DNA from: Candidatus Paceibacterota bacterium
GTDB taxonomy: Bacteria > Verrucomicrobiota > Verrucomicrobiia > Limisphaerales > UBA8199
Direction: 5' to 3'
DNA length: 64,000 nt
Assembly (NCBI GenBank): GCA_035452965.1
Contig: DAOTCE010000004.1
Location: 62,001 to 126,000, forward strand
Positions 17,438 through 25,979 of this stretch are shown here, piece by piece. Position 1 is the first letter of the stretch. Each line of letters opens with the position of its first letter. The notes beneath the pieces were generated by a model. The model had not been told where the DNA came from. It did no database searches and was given only the letters and a program-made list of their open reading frames with translations. Made by a program: the position numbers and the translations under genes.

Positions 17438-18907
17438 TCAACCTTGCGGGTCGGCGGGGTCCCCCCGGATTTCAGCCTTCGCCCCTGGTTTCTGGACCCG
17501 GCGGAGCAGATTACGCAACTGGCGCACTGTCTTCTCATTGGCCGGATCGCGCGCAAGGTTGCAAAACTCATTCGGGTCCGCCTGATGATCATACAGCTCC
17601 GACCCCGCCTTGCCGCCATCCCATTCGGTGTAGCGGTATCTCTCGGTATGCACGCTGTAACCCATGACACGCTGCCCGGCTTTGCCACGCGTCACCTGAG
17701 AATACGCGGGGTGATGCCACGCGGCCGAGGTTGGCGCGTCGAGCAAAGGCCGCAGGCTGGAGCCCTGCAGATCTTTCGGTTTCTCCAGGCCCGCCCAGTC
17801 GGCGACGGTGGGATAAATGCCCAGCAACTCCACCGCCCGGTTGCATGGGGTGCCGTTCCCCTTGGCGGCGGGGTCGTAAACAATCAACGGTGTGCGAGGG
17901 GACGGATCGAACAGGAGTTGCTTCTGCCATTGCCCGTGCTCGCCCAGCAAGAACCCGTGGTCGCTCCAGAACACGATCAACGTGCTCTTCGCCAGACCCA
18001 GCCGATCCAGCGAGTCGAGGAGCCGGCCCACCTGGGCATCCACGAAGCTAACGGCGGCGTAATAGGCGCGGACACAGTCCTTCAGATCCTGCTCGCTGAG
18101 GCCGTAGTCGTCGGGCCGGATGTTGCGGGCGATATCCGGCAGCGCCTTCTCCGAAGCGGCGTCGCGCGGCGGCAGCTTGATGCTCTCTGGCGGGTAGAGG
18201 TCGAAGTATTTCTTCGGCGCGATCCAAGGGGTGTGCGGGCGGAAGAAGCCCAGCGCGATGAAGAAGGGCTTGTCCTTTTGCTCCTCAAGCAGGCGGATGG
18301 TTTCGGTGACACCCTTGGCGTCGGTCTGGTCCTCGTCTGGGCCATCCATGTCGAGCCAGGCCATCGCGAAGCCAATGGTGTTCTTGTAACCACCCCGGGT
18401 GAGCAGATGGATGTTGGCTTCCTCGGTCTTGTCCCGGCCAATGGGGTTGAACTTGTAGTCCCAGGACACCGGATCGTCTTTGCCATCGGTGCCGATCTCG
18501 CGCGGGACGCCGTAGTGGTAAAGCTTGCCGACGCGGGCGACGAAGTAGCCGTTCTGCCGGAAGAGCTGGGGCAGGGTAACTACGTTGGGCAGGGTGGAGC
18601 GGAAGTCGGTCTGCAGATCGTGCACGCGCGTGGTGTCGGGCCGCAGGCCAGTCATGAGCGAAGCGCGGCTGGGATTGCAGAGGGGGTACTGGCAGTAAGC
18701 GCGACGGAACATCACGCCGCGCCTGGCCAGGCGGTCAAGGTTGGGAGTTTTGGCGATCGGATCGCCGTAACAAGCGATGCGGCAGTTCAGGTCGTCCGCC
18801 GCGATGAACAGCACGTTCTTCCGCGACGAACCATCAACCCGGGCGGCTGCGGCACTCAGGACCAGCGCGCACGCCAGCGCCGCGGTGCCCGTCAGGCCGC
18901 GCTTCAT
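17438..18907 (-). CDS. secreted sulfatase (iduronate-2-sulfatase-like)
   Basis: A 489-residue sulfatase with an N-terminal signal peptide (MKRGLTGTAALACALVLSAA). The metal-site start is NVLFIAADDLN and the formylglycine signature is C77-N-P-S-R81 followed by ASLMTGLRPDTTRVHD. The latter block is typical of iduronate-2-sulfatase-like enzymes, which desulfate uronic-acid-containing polysaccharides. Other active-site features include GKLYHYG and FWSDHGFLLGEHGQW. Activity requires a formylglycine-generating enzyme, which is not in this window. The gene lies 12 bp downstream of the Gfo/Idh oxidoreductase gene on the same strand, so the two are likely co-expressed. Confidence 0.88.
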   Translation of the reverse strand: MKRGLTGTAALACALVLSAAAARVDGSSRKNVLFIAADDLNCRIACYGDPIAKTPNLDRLARRGVMFRRAYCQYPLCNPSRASLMTGLRPDTTRVHDLQTDFRSTLPNVVTLPQLFRQNGYFVARVGKLYHYGVPREIGTDGKDDPVSWDYKFNPIGRDKTEEANIHLLTRGGYKNTIGFAMAWLDMDGPDEDQTDAKGVTETIRLLEEQKDKPFFIALGFFRPHTPWIAPKKYFDLYPPESIKLPPRDAASEKALPDIARNIRPDDYGLSEQDLKDCVRAYYAAVSFVDAQVGRLLDSLDRLGLAKSTLIVFWSDHGFLLGEHGQWQKQLLFDPSPRTPLIVYDPAAKGNGTPCNRAVELLGIYPTVADWAGLEKPKDLQGSSLRPLLDAPTSAAWHHPAYSQVTRGKAGQRVMGYSVHTERYRYTEWDGGKAGSELYDHQADPNEFCNLARDPANEKTVRQLRNLLRRVQKPGAKAEIRGDPADPQG

Positions 18908-18919
18908 AAGAGCCGCCTG

Positions 18920-20332
18920 CTAAATCTCTACGGTCTTTCCCGGGACAGGCGCCGGGTAGCGGCCCTGAGCATCGGCCTGGATGGGTGCGGGGCTTTTCTC
19001 GGTCAACTCATCCACGTTGGAGCAGAACTGGAAGTTGGAAGCCATCGCTTCCTCCCAGGTGACTATCTTGCCGGTGTGCACCGCGGCACGGCCCATGATC
19101 GAGCCGAGGTTCGAAAGGGCGGCGCGCCGGGTCTCATTGTGCGGCTTGTTCTGCCGAATCGCGCTCAGCAGGACATCCCATTCGGCCTGCCAGGGGTTGA
19201 CGGTCTCCTTCGGCGCGCGCCAGGCGAGGTTGGAGCGCTCGGTGCGCTGGTCTTTGTAAATGTGCGTGGTGGGAGCGTGGATGTTGCCGGAGAACTGAGC
19301 GGCGCATTTCGTTCCGTGAATGTAGGTGGCGAAGTCCGTGTGGCAATTGGTGAGGCAGCGGTTAACAACCTGCGCCTTGGTGCCGTCGGGGAATGTAAAC
19401 TCGACGCAGTAGCTGTCCAGGTTCTGGCCGCAATCGGTGCTGCCGGCCATGCGCCCCCCGACGCCGTGGGCCGATACCGGCCAGGCGTCTTTGATCCAGA
19501 AGCACTCGTCCATCTGGTGGATCATCAGCTCGATGAACAGGCCGCCGCCCGACCACATGAACTGGTAGGGGTGACCGGGGCTAAGCTGCCAGAGCAGCTC
19601 GTTCTCGCCTCGCGGGAACGGAGGCATGGCGTAGCTGGAATCCATGCGATAGGCCCGGATGAACTGGATGTCTCCCATCGCGTCGTCGCGAATCTTCTGG
19701 ATCAGCGCCTGCCGGGCCGAGGAATGCCGGCACATCAGCCCGGCGGCGATCTTGAGGCCTTTTTTATCGGCGGCTTCTCCCGCTTTAAGGATGCGCTTTA
19801 TGCCGCCCGGGTCGGACGCGAAGTCCTTCTCCATGAACACGTTGACACCTTTCTCGACCGCGTACTCCAGGTGCGGCGCGCGGAAGGCAGCGTGCGTGGC
19901 CAGCATCGCCACGTCCCCCGGCCGCAGGCAATCAATCGCCTTGCGATAGGCGTCGAAGCCGAGAAACCGGCGTTCGGGCGGCACATCAATCAACTTGTCC
20001 AGGGACTGGCTCAGCGCCGCGTGCGATTGGTCCAGCTTATCCTGGCGCAGGTCCGCCATTGCGACCAGTTTGACCGGACCGCCCGCCCCCGAGAGCGCGG
20101 CCCGTTTCGTGCCGCCGTCGTCGCCCAGCACCAGCCCGCCCGCCGACATCGCGTTGGCCACGGCGCCGCTGCCACGTCCGCCGCAGCCAATCAAGGCCAG
20201 GCGAATGGTGTTGTCGTCGGCGGCATGAACATGCGGCAGGGCCACCCCTGCCAACGCAGAGAGGGCAGCGAAGCGGCCGGTATCCTTCAGAAACTCGCGA
20301 CGTGAGGTGGGGAGATTGGTGTGTCGGTTCAT
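18920..20332 (-). CDS. Tat-exported Gfo/Idh/MocA family oxidoreductase
   Basis: A 470-residue NAD(P)-dependent oxidoreductase. The Rossmann motif is IRLALIGCGGRGSGAVANAM; the second strand region contains a conserved DLRQDKL, and the catalytic-loop Lys region reads NVFMEKDFASDPGG (EKP-like, here EKD). An N-terminal twin-arginine signal (SRREFLKDTGRFAALSALAG) implies folded export with cofactor, common for this family in Verrucomicrobia and Planctomycetes. The ATG at 20332 puts the signal at the N-terminus; a start at 20437 would place 35 extra residues before it. Next to a sulfatase, a role in modifying or degrading sulfated sugars is likely. Confidence 0.87.
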   Translation of the reverse strand: MNRHTNLPTSRREFLKDTGRFAALSALAGVALPHVHAADDNTIRLALIGCGGRGSGAVANAMSAGGLVLGDDGGTKRAALSGAGGPVKLVAMADLRQDKLDQSHAALSQSLDKLIDVPPERRFLGFDAYRKAIDCLRPGDVAMLATHAAFRAPHLEYAVEKGVNVFMEKDFASDPGGIKRILKAGEAADKKGLKIAAGLMCRHSSARQALIQKIRDDAMGDIQFIRAYRMDSSYAMPPFPRGENELLWQLSPGHPYQFMWSGGGLFIELMIHQMDECFWIKDAWPVSAHGVGGRMAGSTDCGQNLDSYCVEFTFPDGTKAQVVNRCLTNCHTDFATYIHGTKCAAQFSGNIHAPTTHIYKDQRTERSNLAWRAPKETVNPWQAEWDVLLSAIRQNKPHNETRRAALSNLGSIMGRAAVHTGKIVTWEEAMASNFQFCSNVDELTEKSPAPIQADAQGRYPAPVPGKTVEI

Positions 20333-20470
20333 AAGTATTGCGCCGGATGCTACCGTCTCACCAAGCCCGCGCCAACCCCAAATAGGCTCCCAGCCAGGCC
20401 AGTGTTGGTGCCAGCTCTGGACTGTTTGGGAGTCCACCGAGATCAGGGCCGGCAGGCACGTTCCATTGGG

Positions 20471-21214
20471 CTACGTTGGCTGAAGCCCCACCAGGCAGCG
20501 GCCGCCGAATAGCCGCGGAAAGCGGGATAGGCTGGCATCGAGTTTCCGCAGACCCGTCAGGCAGCGGGCGGGGTAAAAGGCTGGTTTGGCGTATCCCCCT
20601 GACAGCAGGTAATGAAAACAACTGAACGCTTCCGCGTGAAAGACCTGCCAGCCCTCCGGCCAGCCGGGGACCTCCCGGCGGAAGAAGAGGCGGGTTGCAT
20701 TCCCCTGTGCGGCGTAGTAATCGCGGGGCCGAGGCATTGATTCGCTCCGGAGAATCGGCTCCCGCCAGCCCACCGGTTCGTGGTGGAACAGCCCGTAGAC
20801 CAGTGAACTGGTCCAACTAAGGTACGGCTCGAAGATGATCAACCGGCCTGCGGCCGGCGCCAGCACGCGCCGCGCTTCGCGCAGAAAGGCATTCGGCGCG
20901 CGCAGGTGATGAAAGACGTCGAACAGCACCAGGTGCGACAAGCTCCCCTGGCGGAATGGCAGTTCGTAGCCGTCGCACACCAGATCCAGCCACGGGTTGG
21001 GAAACAGGTCGGTCGCCAGCGCACCGGGGAGGTCCGTCTTGAGATTGCCGATCCCGGAGCCGATCTCGACGATCCGCCCGGGGATGGCCGGTTGAATCAG
21101 GGCGCGGATGCGCTGATAGAAACCGGCGTAGATTTCTTTCAGCAGGGGCTTTGCATTCCAGGCGCGCAGGTTGCGCTCAATCTCCGCCTGGTGTTGCGCC
21201 AGCGGCGCCGTCAT
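20471..21214 (-). CDS. class I SAM-dependent methyltransferase
   Basis: A 247-residue methyltransferase: motif I is IVEIGSGIGNLKTDLPG, followed by GALATDLFPNPWLDLVCDGYELPF and SHLVLFDVFHHLRAPNAFLREARRVL, a normal Methyltransf_11 core. A His/Trp-rich C-terminal part follows (FFRREVPGWPEGWQVFHAEAFSCFHY). The start is the ATG at 21214, which overlaps the stop of the upstream methyltransferase-GT2 gene in an ATGA junction, so translation is coupled. It probably acts on a lipid-linked or sugar substrate in the same pathway. Confidence 0.82.
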   Translation of the reverse strand: MTAPLAQHQAEIERNLRAWNAKPLLKEIYAGFYQRIRALIQPAIPGRIVEIGSGIGNLKTDLPGALATDLFPNPWLDLVCDGYELPFRQGSLSHLVLFDVFHHLRAPNAFLREARRVLAPAAGRLIIFEPYLSWTSSLVYGLFHHEPVGWREPILRSESMPRPRDYYAAQGNATRLFFRREVPGWPEGWQVFHAEAFSCFHYLLSGGYAKPAFYPARCLTGLRKLDASLSRFPRLFGGRCLVGLQPT

Positions 21215-22605
21215 GGGATGAATTTCAGGCGCCGGGCGGCGAACCATACCATGCGCAGCAGCAGCCAGCCGTGGCTCCAGCGGTGAATGTTCGTCGTCCC
21301 GTAGGTCCGGGCGCGGTAGCGAATCGGCAGGTCCACCATGCGCAGGTTGAGCTTTGCCGCGCCGAACAGCAGGTCGAAGTCGCCAAAGGGATCGAAGTCG
21401 CCGAAGTAGGACCGGTTCCGGGCAATCGCCTCGTAGTCGGCGCGGAACAGCACCTTGGTGCCGCAGAGGGTGTCTTTGATCTTCTGGCCCAGGAGCCAAC
21501 TAAAGGTCAGGCCAAAGAACTTGTTCGCAATCATATTGAGGAATTGCATGGCCTGGTCTTCCATTGGATAGACCAGCCGCACGCCATTGACGAATTCCGC
21601 GGTGCCGGAACGGGCCGCCTCGTAATACTTCGGCAATTCCTCCGGCGGCATGGTCAAATCCGCGTCGAGGATGAACAGCAAGTCGCCGGTGGCCGCCGCG
21701 AAGGCTTCGCGCACGGCGCCGCCCTTGCCCCGGCTTTGCTGCTTGAGAATCTTGATCGTCCGCTGCGGGTACTTGGCCGCCATCCGCTGGATTTCGCCCC
21801 AGGTATCATCCTTGGAGTGCCCTTCGATGAAGATGAGCTCGGTTCCCAGTCCCATCTCCGGCGTGCGCCGGACCGCTTCCTCGATGTTGCCCGCCTCATT
21901 GCGCGCGGGAATGACCACCGAGCAGCGGTACTGCAGGCTCGGGCCCGGCTGCGGCCGTGGGCGGGCGATCACTCCTACCGTGACGCAGAAGGGCGGCAAC
22001 AACGGCGCCAGCCACCGGTTGCAGAACCAGCTCCACAACGGGATCCGCAGCGGCCACACGATGCGCGCGTCGGTCTTGATGACTTCCCAGCCGGCCAGGT
22101 GCAGCAGGTTCACCGCGTCATCGCGGGAGAGCCAATTCTGCAACAGCGTTGGGGATTTCAGTCCAAGCCTCACGGCCACATTCAGCACCGGACGCCAGAG
22201 GTTGTTGAAGAAGCTCACCACCAGCCGCGTGCGCGGGTGCGCAACCGAGTGCAAACGCTCGAATACAGCCTGCACGTCGGGCAGATCATTCACCAGGTCC
22301 GCAAGGAGGATGTAGTCAAACTGCTCGGCGGCGGGCACTTCCGCCGCGTCGGCCACGTGGAATTGGAGGTCAGGATGTCGCTCCCGCGCCAGCGCGATCA
22401 TCGCCGGGCTGAAGTCCACCCCCACGCCGCGGGCCGGTTTCACCGCCGCCAGCAAATCGCCCAAACCGCAGCCCACCTCCAGCACGCGCAATCCGGGCGG
22501 CACCCAGAAGGCGTACTGCCGCCGCAGCAACTGCTGATAGTAGCGGCCGGTTTCCCGCACGCGAAACTCAGCCCGCTGGTCGTAGAATGCACGCCGGTCA
22601 ATCAT
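21211..22605 (-). CDS. methyltransferase-glycosyltransferase 2 fusion
   Basis: A 464-residue two-domain protein. Residues about 1-215 are a SAM methyltransferase (VLEVGCGLGDLLAAV as motif I, GVGVDFSPAMIALAR, FDYILLADLVNDLPD). Residues about 225-464 are a GT2 glycosyltransferase with CSVVIPARNEAGNIEEAV, FILDADLTMPPEELP containing a D-x-D metal site, and a membrane-facing end (GWLLLRMVWFAARRL) as in dolichyl-phosphate mannosyltransferase-like enzymes. The start is the ATG at 22605 (MIDRRAFYDQRAEF). It is coupled by a 4-bp overlap to the following methyltransferase. The likely role is making or decorating a lipid-linked sugar. Confidence 0.85.
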   Translation of the reverse strand: MIDRRAFYDQRAEFRVRETGRYYQQLLRRQYAFWVPPGLRVLEVGCGLGDLLAAVKPARGVGVDFSPAMIALARERHPDLQFHVADAAEVPAAEQFDYILLADLVNDLPDVQAVFERLHSVAHPRTRLVVSFFNNLWRPVLNVAVRLGLKSPTLLQNWLSRDDAVNLLHLAGWEVIKTDARIVWPLRIPLWSWFCNRWLAPLLPPFCVTVGVIARPRPQPGPSLQYRCSVVIPARNEAGNIEEAVRRTPEMGLGTELIFIEGHSKDDTWGEIQRMAAKYPQRTIKILKQQSRGKGGAVREAFAAATGDLLFILDADLTMPPEELPKYYEAARSGTAEFVNGVRLVYPMEDQAMQFLNMIANKFFGLTFSWLLGQKIKDTLCGTKVLFRADYEAIARNRSYFGDFDPFGDFDLLFGAAKLNLRMVDLPIRYRARTYGTTNIHRWSHGWLLLRMVWFAARRLKFIP

Positions 22606-23177
22606 GCGACTATGCTGGTAAACCAAAAGGGCCCCTCTGGCCAGTTTCAAAATCGCGCCTTTCACGGATAGCCGGGAACTACCTACGGTGCTTTTCCCAC
22701 GCACATCCCGGAAAGTCGAAGCACAGGAAATACAAGGCCATCATTGGCCCCCAGCCGGAACCGGATCGGCCCTCCCAACTTCAAGCTTGCGCACTGTCCA
22801 AATTTTGGACAGTGGTGCCGCCTGCCTGCCATTTCCGGTCGCTGCTGACCCCGGCACCTTTGGCTTGGGGTTACGGTGACAGCACGGTGGGGCTACGGTG
22901 TGTATCCCATGGGGAGCGCTCCCCATGGGATACACACCGTAGCCTGACCGCACTGACAAGCGATCACCCAGCCATCCGCAGGCCAACGCCGGTTTGCGAA
23001 CCCTGTAACGGCTTGGTCGCCTGTCCGGTGGGGGTGCTGGAGGCAAGAAAGGGAGCCCGAGACGGCGGATTGCCATCGGGATTACTCGGGAATCCGCAAA
23101 GAACCCAAGACAAGACATGCGGCAAGCTGGGAATCCAGCTTCGCCCGTTGGCCTCGGAGGCGCAGGCGGGCGGCATG
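22606..23177. other. intergenic region with a composite palindromic repeat
   Basis: About 570 bases between gmd and the fusion gene. No protein-coding gene is supported. The region holds the composite repeat at 22792-22944. The remainder, about 22950-23177, shows no recognisable structure. Confidence 0.6.
22792..22944 (+). repeat. composite palindromic repeat, copy 1
   Basis: Two inverted repeats 76 bp apart. The first, 22792-22814, is CACTGTCCAAA-T-TTTGGACAGTG, a perfect 11-bp stem. The second, 22891-22944, is a perfect 54-bp palindrome whose left arm starts GGCTACGGTGTGTATCCCAT and whose centre is GGAGCGCTCC. The same pair of structures occurs in reverse orientation at about 33862-34012, so this is a dispersed element of about 150 bp. 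Confidence 0.82.
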
Positions 23178-24191
23178 TTAGCCGCTCACTCTGATCTCGC
23201 CTTGGCGGTGGCGGCGCAAGAGCTCCACGTCCGCGTCCACCATCAGCTTCACCAAGTCCACGAACCGGGTTTTGGGTTGCCAGCCCAGTTGGCGTTTGGC
23301 CTTGCTGTAATCGCCAATCAGCAAATCCACCTCGGCAGGGCGGTAATAGCGCGGGTCAATCTCCACGTGCTGCTTCCAATCCAAACCGGCGTGGGCGAAG
23401 GCCGCCTCCAGAAACTCCCGCACCGAATGCGTCTCGCCGGTGGCGATGACGTAATCGTCCGGCTGGTCCTGCTGCAGCATCAGCCACATCGCCTCCACGT
23501 ATTCCTTGGCGAAACCCCAGTCGCGCTTGGCATCCAGGTTACCCAGGAACAATTTGCTTTGCAGCCCGGCTTTGATGTGCGCCACGGCTCGCGTGATCTT
23601 CCGCGTCACGAAAGTCTCCCCCCGCCGGGGCGACTCATGGTTGAAGAGAATCCCGTTGCTCGCATGCAGCCCGTAGGACTCGCGGTAGTTGACCGTGACC
23701 CAGTAGGAGAACACCTTCGCGCATCCATACGGGCTGCGCGGATAAAAGGGCGTTCGTTCCGTCTGCGGCACCTCGCGCACCATGCCGAACATCTCGCTCG
23801 AAGACGCCTGGTAGAAGCGCGGCCGGATGCCTGTCTCGCGGATCGCCTCCAGCAGGCGCACGGTGCCGGTGGCCACAATGTCCGAGGTGTATTCGGGACT
23901 GTCGAAGCTCACCCGCACGTGGCTCTGCGCCGCCAGGTTGTAAATCTCCTCGGGCTGAATCTTGCCGATCAACCGCGCCAGCGCGCTCGCGTCGCTCAGG
24001 TCGCCATAGTGAAGGAACATCCGGTTTTTCCCGGAATGCGGATCGTCGTAGATAGGGTCCAACCGCCCGGTGTTGAACGTGCTGGCCCGCCGAATCAGCC
24101 CGTGGACTTCGTAGCCTTTCGACAAGAGCAGTTCCGCCAGGTATGAGCCATCCTGCCCGGTGATGCCTGTTAGCAATGCCTTATTCGCCAT
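23178..24191 (-). CDS. gmd: GDP-mannose 4,6-dehydratase
   Basis: A 337-residue short-chain dehydrogenase/reductase of the extended type that converts GDP-mannose to GDP-4-keto-6-deoxymannose, the precursor of GDP-fucose, GDP-rhamnose and related sugars. The NADP site is LLTGITGQDGSYLAELL (GxxGxxG). The active site has the Thr/Ser-Glu pair in ASSSEMFG and the YGCAK Tyr-Lys pair. ESPRRGETFVTRKITRA is the near-invariant Gmd block. The start at 24191 gives the standard MANKALLTGITGQDGSY. No GDP-fucose synthase or reductase follows it in the window. It supplies the glycan clusters on either side. Confidence 0.95.
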   Translation of the reverse strand: MANKALLTGITGQDGSYLAELLLSKGYEVHGLIRRASTFNTGRLDPIYDDPHSGKNRMFLHYGDLSDASALARLIGKIQPEEIYNLAAQSHVRVSFDSPEYTSDIVATGTVRLLEAIRETGIRPRFYQASSSEMFGMVREVPQTERTPFYPRSPYGCAKVFSYWVTVNYRESYGLHASNGILFNHESPRRGETFVTRKITRAVAHIKAGLQSKLFLGNLDAKRDWGFAKEYVEAMWLMLQQDQPDDYVIATGETHSVREFLEAAFAHAGLDWKQHVEIDPRYYRPAEVDLLIGDYSKAKRQLGWQPKTRFVDLVKLMVDADVELLRRHRQGEIRVSG

Positions 24192-24396
24192 AGTCAGCGG
24201 CCGAGAGCTTCAGCGACTTCACTCCGCAAAGCAAGCCCGGAGACAGCCCGGAAACAAACTCCCCGTGCGAACACAAGAGTTGTTGCGGTCCGCCGCCTGA
24301 TGGAGCTATAAGGGTGCCGTGATGTGGCGCCAGGCCTGCACGAGCCAGCAAAGGCATGGGGCGCTGAAACAAGCCGAAACCTTGAACGCAGTTCTT

Positions 24397-25455
24397 ATGA
24401 ACATGAAAAAATGGACCGTGATGGCCGGGGCAACGTTGCTCACCGGTGTCTGCCTGACCGCCTGTAAACCCGCCGGAGAATCCCCAACTGCCGAGCCCGC
24501 AAAACCGGCGGGAGTGATTAAGCTGTCCTACAGCGTCTTCTTCCCGCCAACGCATGTTCAGTGCCTCGCGGCGACTGATTGGGCGAATGAAATCCAGAAA
24601 CGCACCGCGGGCCGGGTGCAGATCACGATCTACCCCGCCGGTTCGCTTACCAAAGCCGACCAGTGTTACGAGGGCGTCATCAAAGGAATCTCTGATCTGG
24701 GCATGAGCTGCTTTGCCTACACCCGCGGGCGCTTTCCCCTGATCGAAGGATTGGACTTGCCGCTCGGTTACCCCGATGGCGCGTCGGCCACGCGCATCGC
24801 CAACGCGATGGTCCAGAAGTATCAACCCGCCGAATTAGCTGACGTGAAGGTCCTTTACGTTCACGCGCATGGGCCGGGCATTCTCGCGAGCAAAAAACCG
24901 GTCAAGTCGCTCGCGGATCTAAAGGGACTCAAAATCCGCGCCACCGGGCTGTCGGCGAAGATCGTCGAGGCGCTGGGCGCTACGCCGGTCGCGATGAGCC
25001 AGCCGGAGACTTACGAAGCCCTTTCCAAGGGCGTCGTCGAGGCCACGCTTTGCCCCATCGAGACGCTCAAAGGTTGGAAACAGGGTGAGACCATCGAATA
25101 CGTCGTGGATTCTACGGCCATCGGTTACACAACGGCGATGTTTGTGGTGATGAACAAGGACAAGTGGGCCGAGTTGCCGGCGGAGGTGCAGAAAGTGTTC
25201 ACCGACGTGAGCCAGGAATGGACCGCGAAGCAGGGCGCAGCCTGGGACCAGGCCGATCAAGCCGGGCGCGAGTTTGTCACCGGGCTCAAGCGCCAGTTCA
25301 TCCAACTGCCGGAGGCCGAGCAGCAGCAGTGGAGGAATGCGGTCAAGCCGATCCTGGATGATTTCGTGAAGAAGACCAAGGAGAAGAACCTGCCCGGAGA
25401 GGCAATGCTGGCCGATATCCAGGCAGAGCTGGCCAAGACGACCAGGGCCAAATGA
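24397..25455 (+). CDS. dctP: TRAP transporter substrate-binding lipoprotein, DctP family
   Basis: A 352-residue extracytoplasmic solute receptor of a TRAP transporter. The N-terminus is a lipoprotein signal (MNMKKWTVMAGATLLTGVCL) with lipobox LTAC, so it is anchored to a membrane rather than free. The mature part has the DctP fold marks: TDWANEIQKRTAGRVQITIYPAGSL, the Arg contact region LKGLKIRATG, and AMFVVMNKDKW. Family members bind carboxylates, sugar acids, ectoine and the like, and the ligand here cannot be named. I chose the ATG at 24397 because it starts the signal; a more upstream start would disrupt it. It overlaps dctQ by 4 bp. Confidence 0.9.
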   Translation: MNMKKWTVMAGATLLTGVCLTACKPAGESPTAEPAKPAGVIKLSYSVFFPPTHVQCLAATDWANEIQKRTAGRVQITIYPAGSLTKADQCYEGVIKGISDLGMSCFAYTRGRFPLIEGLDLPLGYPDGASATRIANAMVQKYQPAELADVKVLYVHAHGPGILASKKPVKSLADLKGLKIRATGLSAKIVEALGATPVAMSQPETYEALSKGVVEATLCPIETLKGWKQGETIEYVVDSTAIGYTTAMFVVMNKDKWAELPAEVQKVFTDVSQEWTAKQGAAWDQADQAGREFVTGLKRQFIQLPEAEQQQWRNAVKPILDDFVKKTKEKNLPGEAMLADIQAELAKTTRAK

Positions 25456-25979
25456 GTTCGCCGCCGGGTTTGTCGGCTGACCAGAAGGCCCCGCTTCGAT
25501 TCTATAATCAGGCGCTGCGGATGCTGGTGATGGCGCTCGCCTACCTGGCGTGCGCGAGCCTGCTGGTCATGGTGCTGGTAACCACCGCGGAGGTCGTGCT
25601 GCGGATGTGCCGACTGTCGCTGACCGGCGCTTATGACATCGTCAAAATCGCCGCGGCGATCACCATCGCGGCGGCATTGCCTTACACGACCGCCATTAAG
25701 GGCCATGTGGCGGTCGAGTACTTCTTCCACAAACTGGGCCGGCGCGGGCGCGTCGTAGTGGACGCGTTGATGCGGCTGGGGGGCATGGCGTTGTTTGGCC
25801 TGCTGGCGTGGGGTTGCGTGGACTATGGCAACTCATTGCGGGCCAGAGGCGAGGTGAGCATGACGCTGCAACTGCCGATCTTCTGGGTGCCCTACGTCCT
25901 GGCCGTTTCCTGCGCGCTGGTGGTGCTGATCAAAGCGTATCACCTGACGCATCCGGGCAAACCGATGATCAAGCCATGA
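25452..25979 (+). CDS. dctQ: TRAP transporter small membrane subunit, DctQ family
   Basis: A 175-residue membrane protein with four predicted helices, the normal size and topology of the small TRAP permease subunit. TTAEVVLRMCRLSLTGAYDIVKIAAAITIAAALPY matches the family core in which a Tyr/Glu-containing helix packs against the large subunit. The ATG overlaps the dctP stop (ATGA), and its own stop overlaps the dctM start, so all three subunits are translationally coupled. Confidence 0.88.
   Translation: MSSPPGLSADQKAPLRFYNQALRMLVMALAYLACASLLVMVLVTTAEVVLRMCRLSLTGAYDIVKIAAAITIAAALPYTTAIKGHVAVEYFFHKLGRRGRVVVDALMRLGGMALFGLLAWGCVDYGNSLRARGEVSMTLQLPIFWVPYVLAVSCALVVLIKAYHLTHPGKPMIKP

Noticed and set aside
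17252..20305. Very long plus-strand open frame (over 1000 codons) opposite the sulfatase and Gfo/Idh genes
   Set aside because: It is the antisense shadow of two well supported genes; its translation has no domain pattern. Such frames arise in GC-rich codon use.
21151..24146. Long plus-strand frames opposite the methyltransferase-GT2 fusion and gmd
   Set aside because: Both are antisense to confident genes and have biased, His/Gln/Arg-rich compositions typical of shadow frames.
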